NCBI RefSeq assembly: GCF_047302405.1 | Contig: NZ_CP154853.1 | Span: 1,736,001-1,800,000 of the forward strand | Reading direction: 5' to 3' | DNA: 64,000 nt | Origin: Alkalihalobacillus sp047302405 | GTDB lineage: Bacteria; Bacillota; Bacilli; Bacillales; Bacillaceae_D | Shown here: piece after piece, positions 34,845 through 42,510 of the stretch | Layout of the letters: every line of letters begins with the position of its first letter | How positions within the stretch are numbered: position 1 is the stretch's first letter | Position numbers and translations under genes: made by a program | The notes under the pieces: model-generated | Seen by the model: the letters and a program-made list of their open reading frames with translations, nothing else | Database searches by the model: none | Told to the model about the DNA's origin: nothing

Positions 34845-34931
34845 ATGTTAAACAACTTTTTAATATTTGTTGCTCCGTTTTTAGTCTTATTTGCCGCGAT
34901 AGGTGTATCGTTTTATATCGCTTTGAAATAA
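34845..34931 (+). CDS. cydS: Cytochrome bd small subunit, CydS-like (28 residues)
   Basis: The 28-residue peptide is a single membrane helix with a short polar N-terminus (MLNNFLIF) and the basic end YIALK. It starts at ATG 34845 with GGGAGTGA upstream, 7 bp after cydB. Size, position and topology match CydS, the single-helix subunit known from the Geobacillus bd oxidase structure. Such genes are commonly missed in annotation. Confidence 0.8.
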   Translation: MLNNFLIFVAPFLVLFAAIGVSFYIALK

Positions 34932-34966
34932 ATTCATATTTGATTCAAGGGTAGGTCCTTAAATAG

Positions 34967-35001
34967 AAAAGATTCGAGAAGTTTAGCTTCTCGAATCTTT
35001 T
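34967..35001 (+). terminator. Terminator of the cydABS operon
   Basis: A 15-bp perfect stem (AAAAGATTCGAGAAG and complement) with a 5-nt loop is followed by a T tract. Confidence 0.88.
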
Positions 35002-35071
35002 TTAGATAAGGCTGTTTTCTAAAAGATTGTTGCTTTATAGTAAATCTTTTGAACATGGAGCCTCCAAAGTT

Positions 35072-35113
35072 TTGTAAGAAATAATTTACAAATTGTAAGA
35101 AATAGATTACAAT
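35072..35113 (+). promoter_or_regulatory. Promoter of the XRE operon with two tandem palindromic operators
   Basis: Two copies of TTGTAAGAAATARWTTACAA lie at 35072-35091 and 35093-35112, on a 21-bp repeat. Each copy is itself an inverted repeat (TTGTAA, 8 bp, TTACAA). They overlap a promoter TTTACA (35085-35090), 17 bp, TACAAT (35108-35113). Two dimers on the same DNA face would fully cover it, so autorepression by the adjacent XRE protein is likely. Confidence 0.7.
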
Positions 35114-35127
35114 TATTTTCAGAGGTG

Positions 35128-35337
35128 ATGCTATTGTTACAAAACAGGTTAGTAGTTTTCAGAGCAGAAAAGGAATGGACACAAGAACAACTTGCAAAGA
35201 GGGTTGGTGTTAGTCGCCAAACCATTGCAACTCTTGAGAAAAACAAATATAACCCATCCCTTATCCTTGCTTTCAAAATTGCAAATGCTTTTGATAAGCC
35301 ATTAACTGAAGTTTTTGATTATAAGGAAGAGGTGTAG
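35128..35337 (+). CDS. Small XRE-family (Cro/CI-type) regulator
   Basis: The protein has about 66-70 residues consisting of a single HTH (WTQEQLAKRVGVSRQTIATLEKNKYNPSL). The start is unclear. GTG 35125, ATG 35128 and TTG 35134 are all in frame, and AGAGGTGAT best serves the TTG. Regulators of this size paired with a small DUF membrane protein are frequent in Firmicutes. The downstream membrane gene follows after 2 bp. Confidence 0.8.
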   Translation: MLLLQNRLVVFRAEKEWTQEQLAKRVGVSRQTIATLEKNKYNPSLILAFKIANAFDKPLTEVFDYKEEV

Positions 35338-35339
35338 GA

Positions 35340-35633
35340 ATGTTAATGTTAAAGATTTTATTCATTGTTTTAATATTTCTTAGTCAAATATATATATTGA
35401 AATTCCAATCAAGTGATGAAGCAAAAGATGAAAGAGGTAAGGAGATAACGTATAAAACAAATAATATGCTATTTAATTTCTTATATCTAGGTATTATTTT
35501 ATTGATTGTACTTCATTTGCTTGAAATTGTTTCAACCCAGTACCTTCCTGATATATTGTTATATTTCACACTTTTGTTGAGCGTTTTCGGGAGTGTATTT
35601 CTTTATATCAACAAGAACAAGAAAAACTATTAA
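35340..35633 (+). CDS. Small membrane protein, DUF2178/DUF3796-like
   Basis: The 97-residue protein has three hydrophobic segments (about 3-20, 44-63 and 72-90). The cytoplasmic motif AKDERGKEITYKTNN lies between the first two. This DERG motif after one helix is typical of small DUF membrane proteins co-transcribed with XRE regulators. The function is unknown. Confidence 0.6.
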   Translation: MLMLKILFIVLIFLSQIYILKFQSSDEAKDERGKEITYKTNNMLFNFLYLGIILLIVLHLLEIVSTQYLPDILLYFTLLLSVFGSVFLYINKNKKNY

Positions 35634-35634
35634 G

Positions 35635-35754
35635 AATCGTTAGTGGCCTCAAAATCGGGGTCTTTTTTAGTGCTTCTTAACATTTGAACAGTTCTGTGAA
35701 TGGATTTCTGATACACTGACATAAGCATTTGTTCCATTTGTTCCACTCGTTTCT
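35635..35754 (-). pseudogene. Coiled-coil C-terminal gene fragment
   Basis: A minus-strand frame reads EKRVEQMEQMLMSVYQKSIH and ends EATNDS at a stop overlapping the XRE operon end. TGA lies directly upstream, so only a tail is left. It resembles the coiled-coil tails of phage-type or MerR-like DNA-binding proteins, but the family is not certain. Confidence 0.3.
35647..35672 (+). terminator. Terminator after the XRE operon
   Basis: A short GC-rich hairpin (GGCCTC with GGGGTC, including G-U pairs) is followed by TTTTTT. Confidence 0.5.
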
Positions 35755-35854
35755 CAACCTGCTAAGTCTTTATCTATTTCGAGCCAAAGGAACCAATAGA
35801 GGTAGTTATCTCAGTATATTTAGTCGTCCCCTTAAAATCAATCCATCCAACCTA

Positions 35855-36179
35855 TTAGACGACTATGAGAGTTATTAACGTGTTGAATAAGAAATATGTG
35901 CTACCACAATGAACACAAGTCATACCCGAAGCAAATCGTGCCTTACGAATGGTTTTGAGCAATTTTGTGATTTTGTCTGGTTCTTCTGGCAAAAAATCTT
36001 CTTTCATAGAGTTAAACAATGCTAACTGCTCTGCTTTAGTTAAATCGCTGAAATCTTCATATACACCTTTCCACATACTGAACACCAAAATAACGTGTGA
36101 AAAAAGCATATATCGTATTCACCACAGCAATAACTCTCATAAACATTTGAAGGAATGGAAAGAACGTTTTCAAGGGTGA
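35855..36179. mobile_element. Scrambled IS1595-type transposase remnant
   Basis: The minus-strand frame 35855-36109 contains an N-terminal transposase piece (LTKAEQLALFNSMKEDFLPE, IRKARFASGMTCVHCGST), the zinc-ribbon start of IS1595-group enzymes. The plus-strand frame 36111-36179 reads YRIHHSNNSHKHLKEWKERF, which looks like the C-terminal part of the same family. The two parts point in opposite directions and the catalytic middle is missing. The element is dead and rearranged. Terminal repeats were not identified. Confidence 0.55.
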
Positions 36180-36240
36180 ACCAAAAATAAGCTTAAAACT
36201 ATCAAATCACACCACAGGAGAAATGGCCTGATGTGCTTAA

Positions 36241-36810
36241 CTAATTCTTAATCATATATTTATTGCTTCCAGGGAGTTTTTTGATGTTGTTCCAAGCCTC
36301 AATTGCTTCTTCACGACTTTTCCCTTGATTATTCGGGTCGGCAAAAAAATCATGAATAAATTGATTGTATTCAAATTGAGGAGCAATTTTTTTCTTGTAT
36401 GCAGGGTCTTTCTTTCGTTCTTCTTCTTTATACCAAGCATCTACAGCATCTTGATACGTTTTTCCACTGTTGTTTTTAAAATAGTTTTGGATATAGGTAG
36501 AAAAATGAAAACCAGGAATAACGGTTTTGAAAAAGGCTCTTACATTTTGGCTACAACGATGATTCTCCAAAATGACTGTTTCTAGGCTTAAATTGACCTG
36601 TGGCTCGGACTTACTATGTACTTTTAATTTTCTAATAGGTTTTTTTATCTCACCAGTGCGAAGAAATGTTTCGATTCTATCCGAAATCTCTAGTTTTGAA
36701 CCAGAAGCACTTATTCCATTTTCTCTGCAAAAAAATTGTAACTCTTCTTTCAACCAATAGAAATCTTTAAAACTATCTATACTAATATCTTTTGTTAGAT
36801 TTGGTCTCAT
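36241..36810 (-). CDS. SAP-domain protein with C-terminal DUF6434-like repeats
   Basis: The 189-residue protein has an N-terminal SAP-like helix-extended-helix motif (about 15-52, LKEELQFFCRENGISASGSKLEISDRI), which usually binds DNA. Two related helical units follow, FHFSTYIQNYFKNNSGKTYQ and FEYNQFIHDFFADPNNQGKS, each then carrying DA/EAIxAW. A good GGAGGTG precedes the ATG. The role is unknown, though DNA association is plausible. Confidence 0.65.
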   Translation of the reverse strand: MRPNLTKDISIDSFKDFYWLKEELQFFCRENGISASGSKLEISDRIETFLRTGEIKKPIRKLKVHSKSEPQVNLSLETVILENHRCSQNVRAFFKTVIPGFHFSTYIQNYFKNNSGKTYQDAVDAWYKEEERKKDPAYKKKIAPQFEYNQFIHDFFADPNNQGKSREEAIEAWNNIKKLPGSNKYMIKN

Positions 36811-36952
36811 ATATTACACCTCCATAGTTATTTATTTCCATTATAGAACTTTTGTTCCTATTAATCAAAAAATGAATAATCACAAGCAACAAAATTTACG
36901 AAAATAGCCTAATATAAATAGCAGTAGCTTTCGGTTACTTTAATAAAAAATA

Positions 36953-36980
36953 AAAAGCCTAGATCATTGTCTCGGCTTTT
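36953..36980 (-). terminator. Terminator after the phosphatase gene
   Basis: AAAAGCC and GGCTTTT arms with inner AGA/TCT pairs and a short loop, in an A/T-flanked setting, lie about 65 bp after the phosphatase stop. Confidence 0.5.
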
Positions 36981-37046
36981 CTGATTCATTTTAATTTGTC
37001 GCACAACACCCTTATTCGATTGATTCTATCCTCACTTTCTACAAAA

Positions 37047-37844
37047 CTAAGCTTCTAACAAATTCTCTCTTAATTGAGTTATTTCATCTTTTGTCAAACC
37101 GATAGCTCGTTCGAAATAATGCTCAACGGTTCCATAGTGGCGTTCAAGTTCGGCAAAGAATGCCTCGATGTACTCAGCTCTTGCTTCAAGCATCGCTTCT
37201 ATCGCTTCTCCACTTAGATGTGAAAAGGCATCTAAATCGCTGCCGGCCAGCTGTTGACGCATTTTTTCTTTTGAAAGGTTCGTTAACAAATAATCTTCTA
37301 GAATCGTCTCGCGGTCTATGTCTAGTAAACTTAAAATAAGTGCTGCGACAACACCGGTTCGGTCTTTCCCTGCTGCACAATGGAATAGTAATGGCTCTTC
37401 TGGATAATTTAGCAAAGAGCGAAAGATCGTTTTATACACCTCTGCAAATGTGACCATTTTTTTATTCATATATGTTAGCATATCACCAGGATTTGTAAGC
37501 CATTCTCGCTGTAAATCTGCTAAATCACCAACTTGCCGTACCATCGTCTCGTCACCATTCGGAATAACTGGAACATGAAGTGCACGAACATTTGCTAATA
37601 GTGGATCCGGCATTTTTTCCACTTCATCTTGACTTCTTAAATCACAAATAGTTTTAATCCCCAGCTGCTCCAACTTCTTTAGATCATTGGCTGTTACTTT
37701 GCTTAAATCACCAGAGCGAAACACTCTCCCCCATTTTACCGTCCGACCTGACTTCGTTTTGTATCCACCTAGATCACGAAAGTTAAAGCTTCCTTCCAAG
37801 GCTATTAATCGCTTCTCATCTTTTTCCGTAAATGTATGTTCCAT
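37047..37844 (-). CDS. Tyrosine-protein phosphatase (Y_phosphatase3 family)
   Basis: The 265-residue protein has the active-site loop HCAAGKDRTG with Cys156. The N-terminal signature FNFRDLGGYKTKSGRTVKWGR matches the family that includes LipA/PtpB-like bacterial phosphatases. The general acid is probably an Asp upstream. It appears cytosolic. No partner kinase is nearby. Confidence 0.87.
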   Translation of the reverse strand: MEHTFTEKDEKRLIALEGSFNFRDLGGYKTKSGRTVKWGRVFRSGDLSKVTANDLKKLEQLGIKTICDLRSQDEVEKMPDPLLANVRALHVPVIPNGDETMVRQVGDLADLQREWLTNPGDMLTYMNKKMVTFAEVYKTIFRSLLNYPEEPLLFHCAAGKDRTGVVAALILSLLDIDRETILEDYLLTNLSKEKMRQQLAGSDLDAFSHLSGEAIEAMLEARAEYIEAFFAELERHYGTVEHYFERAIGLTKDEITQLRENLLEA

Positions 37845-37944
37845 TTATATCCTCCATTGTTAACTTGATTTTTGAGCAAGTCTTTTCCTACTAATTAATT
37901 GGTTTCCCCGTATATGCCTGTCTTAACTAGTTAATGGGATTGAA

Positions 37945-39162
37945 TTAAGATTGTTTTTCATCTACTTCTAGATGATTAATAAACCACTTGTATGCAATAT
38001 TCATACTGTCTTGAATGCTCATATCATCCTTTGCTTCTACCACAAAAGTAGCGATACGGTCAATTAAACTATCTGCTTTCTTCTTTTGTTCATCGAGGTT
38101 AATATAAGTTAAATACTCTAGAACATTTTCTGGTGGATTTGTCCTTGGCAAACGATTAATGTGTTTGTTGAATGGCGGAATTAAAAGGGAACCTGTCATT
38201 TTTTTAGGACTTGTCCTTATCATCGTTACTTCTTGTTTTGAATAAAGATTACTTTGAGAGCGGACAGAGATTTCGCATAAATTTATATCAAAAGCATGAT
38301 AAATTTGTTCAACTATTTTTCCTCCACCTGCTCTTGAAGCTACTTCACATAAAATTACTTCCTCCTCCTTATTTACAAATACCTCTATATGAAAAGCTCC
38401 ATGTGAAGGAGATGGAAAGCTATTAATTAATTGAGTAGAATAATTAATTAGTTCTTTGAAATATACGTGCCCTTCCTCTATTAAATGACTACCAGCATAC
38501 CCTCCATCATTAAAGTCTAAATTACTTACTAGGTAAGTGCTTGGCCAGTTAAATATGATATCGCCTTTAAAGGTAAGAACATCGATATGAAACATTTGTC
38601 CATCTATAAATTCCTCAACCATATAGTTTCTTGGAATGCCTTCACTTAGAAAATCTGTTAAATCATCATTATTTTTTATAATCTTCACACCTTCAGCTCC
38701 GGCACCATCTCTCGGTTTCACCACAACTGGATAACCATTAAGGTTTATAAATTCTAATAATGAAATGGAAGAATCTAACTCTGTGAATAAGGGTACTTTT
38801 AAATGATTCTGTTTAGCTAGCTGTTTCATTAGAAGTTTATCTCTAAAATAAATAGCACTATCATACTTTTGACCAGGAATATCTAGGACTTCACGTAATC
38901 TTGCCGCACGTACTAAATCAAATTCGTATGTGGAAATAATTCTAGTGAAATTATATTTTTTATTCAATTCTATTGCGGTCAATTCGACATTCGAGTTTAT
39001 TTCATAATTATTAAACCCAATAATCTCTATATACTTATCTGCTGGGAACTCATTCATATGCTTACGACAGGTGACTAATACCAAATCCTCACTTGAATCC
39101 TTTAACCATTTTTCGTAAGGCATATGCTCGTGTGAGTAACCGTTTAAAATTAATATGGCCAT
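37945..39162 (-). CDS. ATP-grasp domain enzyme
   Basis: The 405-residue protein has an N-terminal pre-ATP-grasp region (about 1-100). The ATP-grasp fold shows GYPVVVKPRDGAGAEGVKII for the nucleotide-binding lysine and loop, YMVEEFIDGQMFHIDV, and the metal site ILCEVASRAGGG. These enzymes join a carboxylate to an amine or thiol. The substrate cannot be predicted. It is monocistronic. Confidence 0.82.
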   Translation of the reverse strand: MAILILNGYSHEHMPYEKWLKDSSEDLVLVTCRKHMNEFPADKYIEIIGFNNYEINSNVELTAIELNKKYNFTRIISTYEFDLVRAARLREVLDIPGQKYDSAIYFRDKLLMKQLAKQNHLKVPLFTELDSSISLLEFINLNGYPVVVKPRDGAGAEGVKIIKNNDDLTDFLSEGIPRNYMVEEFIDGQMFHIDVLTFKGDIIFNWPSTYLVSNLDFNDGGYAGSHLIEEGHVYFKELINYSTQLINSFPSPSHGAFHIEVFVNKEEEVILCEVASRAGGGKIVEQIYHAFDINLCEISVRSQSNLYSKQEVTMIRTSPKKMTGSLLIPPFNKHINRLPRTNPPENVLEYLTYINLDEQKKKADSLIDRIATFVVEAKDDMSIQDSMNIAYKWFINHLEVDEKQS

Positions 39163-39344
39163 TAAATTACTCCCTTCTATCCTCTAATGATATTTTTTAT
39201 CTATGATTCTAGAACATTATCCATACGTCCTTGTACAAAAACGTCAGACAAAAATCCACCTATCGCATTGATTACACCTTTTAATTATACAATCTTTTCT
39301 ATAATTTCTACTAATATGTTTGAAATTTCAGTTATTTTTATACC

Positions 39345-39387
39345 TTAATTGAACCGAACATGCTTTTTAATCTACCGGTTCAATTAA
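39345..39387. repeat. 12-bp perfect inverted repeat
   Basis: TTAATTGAACCG and CGGTTCAATTAA are separated by 19 nt in the gap between the ATP-grasp and acetyltransferase genes. There is no clear T tract, so its use as a terminator is uncertain. Confidence 0.5.
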
Positions 39388-39455
39388 GGAGCCTGAAAGT
39401 TTGTGTTGTTCAACAAATGTGTTCATTTACTGTAATAATATCGTCCAAACGATAA

Positions 39456-39887
39456 TTACCTCATTTCCCATTCCATCGAATATTCATTCTCGGAAGTCTG
39501 TTCATCTACAGATTCTTCTGTTATGATAAAACCATTTTTCAAATAAAAGTCAACAGCATTGTTATTTTTCTTGTACACTTTTAATTGAATCATTTCCCTT
39601 TTTTCTTTGATAAAATTTAACAATCCTTTTCCATATCCGTCACCTTGATGCTTAACATCAATAAATAAGGCAGCCAAATAATTATCTAACATAGATACGA
39701 AACCGACTACCTCTTTTTCATTACTTACAACATACGTTTCAGACATCGGGATATACTTTTCTTTCATTTCTATTTGCTGCGTTTCCCAATAATCTTTATC
39801 AATAAAATCATGTGATATTACAGAGCCTTCATACCATATTTCTACGATTTTATTGATTTCTGTTTTTTCGATTAATCTAATATTCAT
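39456..39887 (-). CDS. GNAT-family N-acetyltransferase
   Basis: The protein has 143 residues from the ATG at 39885-39887, preceded by GAGGGTGA. The acetyl-CoA motif is FIDVKHQGDGYGKGLLNFI, followed by LKVYKKNNNAVDFYLKNGF. The fold and length fit small single-domain GNAT enzymes. The acceptor is unknown. Confidence 0.85.
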   Translation of the reverse strand: MNIRLIEKTEINKIVEIWYEGSVISHDFIDKDYWETQQIEMKEKYIPMSETYVVSNEKEVVGFVSMLDNYLAALFIDVKHQGDGYGKGLLNFIKEKREMIQLKVYKKNNNAVDFYLKNGFIITEESVDEQTSENEYSMEWEMR

Positions 39888-40141
39888 GTTATCACCCTCT
39901 TTTCGCAATTTGAATCGGTTATGTAAATAGGACAATTTAGCACGCTTGGAGTAGCGACAAGATCATAAATTTTAAACGACCAATACCATAACTAAGGTGT
40001 GAAGAATTAGCAGACAGAATGAAAAGGTACAAAATCAGAACTTGTTTTGAATAATTACAAGAACTCTTTCTACTTATTCGCCATCTCTCACAGCTTGTGT
40101 AAGATATTTTTCATGGATATAAATGTATTCATCTATATAAC

Positions 40142-40504
40142 TTATATCGACTTCTTCACCACCATTAGACCCGAATCCATTTTTATTTTATCTATTCCTT
40201 CACCGACAGCTAAACTCCCTTCCTCGTTCAACTGATTCCTTTCTGCATCATCAGAAGATACAGCTGATGATGCAAGACATCCGCCTAAAACAAGACCTAA
40301 ACTCAAAATGGCGGTGCCAGCAATGGATGCTGTTTTTAACATTTCTTTTTGGATTTGCAAAGATTCTTCTTGCCTCTTTAGACTTTTTTTATAATCATCA
40401 GAAGTATCCTCTATCAAATTTGACTCTTTTTTCTTACCGAATAATGTCACCACCGTTAAAATCGCCACGATAAACACAGTAACTATTAACAATAAATCTA
40501 GCAT
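40142..40504 (-). CDS. Uncharacterised membrane protein with central coiled segment
   Basis: The 120-residue protein has an N-terminal helix (about 3-23), a charged coiled stretch (about 28-55) and a second hydrophobic segment (about 58-80) containing LGLVLGGCLA. No family is recognised. It has a possible GAGG upstream of the ATG. Confidence 0.5.
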   Translation of the reverse strand: MLDLLLIVTVFIVAILTVVTLFGKKKESNLIEDTSDDYKKSLKRQEESLQIQKEMLKTASIAGTAILSLGLVLGGCLASSAVSSDDAERNQLNEEGSLAVGEGIDKIKMDSGLMVVKKSI

Positions 40505-40788
40505 CTCAACTACCTCTTCCTATCTAGTATTTAGTAATACTAAGTATAACTCACAAAAAATCCCATATCAAAGCAATATTTGTAATAATTTATGAAGTTA
40601 CCTCCAAATACCTTGAACGAGAATAAGAGAACTGATCTCCAAAATCTTGGAACTAATTTATTCTTTACTCGACTCAGATTCTAAATCAACTAATCTTACT
40701 TTATAAAGAAAAAAGAGCCGATTCCCCAAAGGTAATTTTCATGACCTTTAGGAACAGCTCTCTTCGTTTTATAAAAATTTAATTCCTT
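40505..40788. other. Intergenic region with the cydDC terminator
   Basis: It holds an imperfect long hairpin at 40714-40761 (AGAGC with GCTCT, plus an inner AAAGGT/ACCTTT stem) flanked by A-rich sequence on the plus strand, so T-rich on the minus strand. This suits termination of cydDC. Nothing else was seen. Confidence 0.55.
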
Positions 40789-42510
40789 TCACGAAATAAA
40801 GATTTCTTTTTCTAAATCCTTCATTTGTTTAAAATAACCGTTTCTACCCATTAATTCCTTGTAACTACCGCTCTCAACGATTTTTCCATGGTCCATCACG
40901 ATAATTTGATCCATTTTCTCCAACCCAGTCAGCCGATGACTAACGATAACTAGCGTAGCCGAACCTGCTTTTTTGAAAATGTGCGAAAGCATTCTCTCCT
41001 CTGTTAAGGCATCCATCGATGAGGTCGGCTCATCCAATACCCATATTTGGGCTTCCTTTAAGAACAAGCGAGCAAGGGCTAATCTTTGTTTTTCTCCCCC
41101 TGATAAGTTGGCTCCTTTTTCTTGAACGGCGTCTTCTAACTTCAAATGATCTAATTGTACATCTCGTAATACTTGTGTGAATTGGGTATCACTCGCTTCT
41201 GGGTTGGCTAGTTCTAAATTATCTCGAATCGTTCCAAAGAAAAAGTGATTGGATTGTAAGGAGACATTGCTTGCCTTCCAAATCTCTTCCTCATTTATTT
41301 TATCGACATCCCAATCATTAAAAGTCACTTTCCCACTATTTAACGGCTGAACCTTTAATAAAACTTGTAAGATCGTCGTTTTCCCCGAACCACTCGCTCC
41401 GACAATCGCTGTTTTAGAGCCTGCTGGTAATTCAAAAGAAATCCGATCGAGCGTTGGCCGTGTTTCATCCATATACGTAAAAGAAACATCCTCAAATTGG
41501 ATAGAAGGCACTTGATCATTTTCCCATTTCACATAGGATTCTTGCTCGGGTGGTTGCTCTTGATTCCATACATGAACTAAACGCTTCGTTGCCACGTTAC
41601 TTTGTTGTAAAAAATTTGGAACAAGGGCCATAGGGGCGGTCTGTTCAAAAACAGTAATGGATATCATAAAGAGCATTGCTAATAAGATGCCCTCTAAATT
41701 CCCTTGAACAACTTGATAACCAGCAAAAGCTAACACAATGACCGATATAAATAAGGATAAAAAGCCAATAACCGATTCATTAAATAATTGGACTTCATGA
41801 GCTTTTTTCTGCTCTTTTTCATAGGCTTCTACCGTTTTGATTAATTGATCTCGTTGGCTTGTTGCTTGCTGATTGATTTTTAAATCTTTATAGCCATATA
41901 AGAACTCCGTAAATTCAGATGACAAGTTCCCGCGAATTTGTCGATTTTCTTGATCAATACGACTTTGTTTTAATAAAAATAAGGCTGGAATTATGATGGT
42001 CAACAGGAGCATCCCGCTTAAAAGAATAATCGCCGTTCCGATTGAGAAAATCGTTGTAAAAGCGATTGTGGCGATAAAAACGGTCGCTGTCACAACAGGT
42101 GGATAAAAAACACGCAAGAGAAAATTTTGTAGAGATTCCACATCTCCGACAATTCGAGCTAACAAATCTCCACTACGGTAACGCTGCAATATCGTAGAAG
42201 AGAGTGGTTCAATTTTTTGATAAACAAAGACTCTTATATTACTTAACATCGTAAAAGTTGCACGATGAGAAAAATATCGCTCTCCATACCGACTCACAGC
42301 AGATGTAATCCCAAGAAGCTTAACAATAGCGACAATGATCATCAAAGTGTAAATGGGTGGAACAAGAGCGGCTTGTGAGATTAAATACCCACTAGCTGAA
42401 AAAAGTCCAACGGCCGTGATTCCCGCTACAAACCCAAAGACAATCGATAAGAGGATATCGCGTTTTTCCTGAAGCATAATGGAAATGACCATACTTAAAT
42501 GTCGCATCAC
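40789..42510 (-). CDS. cydC: Thiol reductant ABC exporter subunit CydC
   Basis: The 573-residue half-transporter has six membrane helices (about 1-310) followed by an ABC ATPase: Walker A GASGSGKTT, signature LSGGEKQRLALARLF, Walker B IWVLDEPT. With CydD it exports cysteine or glutathione, or acts on haem, and is needed to assemble cytochrome bd. It overlaps cydD by 4 bp. The cydABS operon is about 6 kb away on the other strand. Confidence 0.92.
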   Translation of the reverse strand: MMRHLSMVISIMLQEKRDILLSIVFGFVAGITAVGLFSASGYLISQAALVPPIYTLMIIVAIVKLLGITSAVSRYGERYFSHRATFTMLSNIRVFVYQKIEPLSSTILQRYRSGDLLARIVGDVESLQNFLLRVFYPPVVTATVFIATIAFTTIFSIGTAIILLSGMLLLTIIIPALFLLKQSRIDQENRQIRGNLSSEFTEFLYGYKDLKINQQATSQRDQLIKTVEAYEKEQKKAHEVQLFNESVIGFLSLFISVIVLAFAGYQVVQGNLEGILLAMLFMISITVFEQTAPMALVPNFLQQSNVATKRLVHVWNQEQPPEQESYVKWENDQVPSIQFEDVSFTYMDETRPTLDRISFELPAGSKTAIVGASGSGKTTILQVLLKVQPLNSGKVTFNDWDVDKINEEEIWKASNVSLQSNHFFFGTIRDNLELANPEASDTQFTQVLRDVQLDHLKLEDAVQEKGANLSGGEKQRLALARLFLKEAQIWVLDEPTSSMDALTEERMLSHIFKKAGSATLVIVSHRLTGLEKMDQIIVMDHGKIVESGSYKELMGRNGYFKQMKDLEKEIFIS

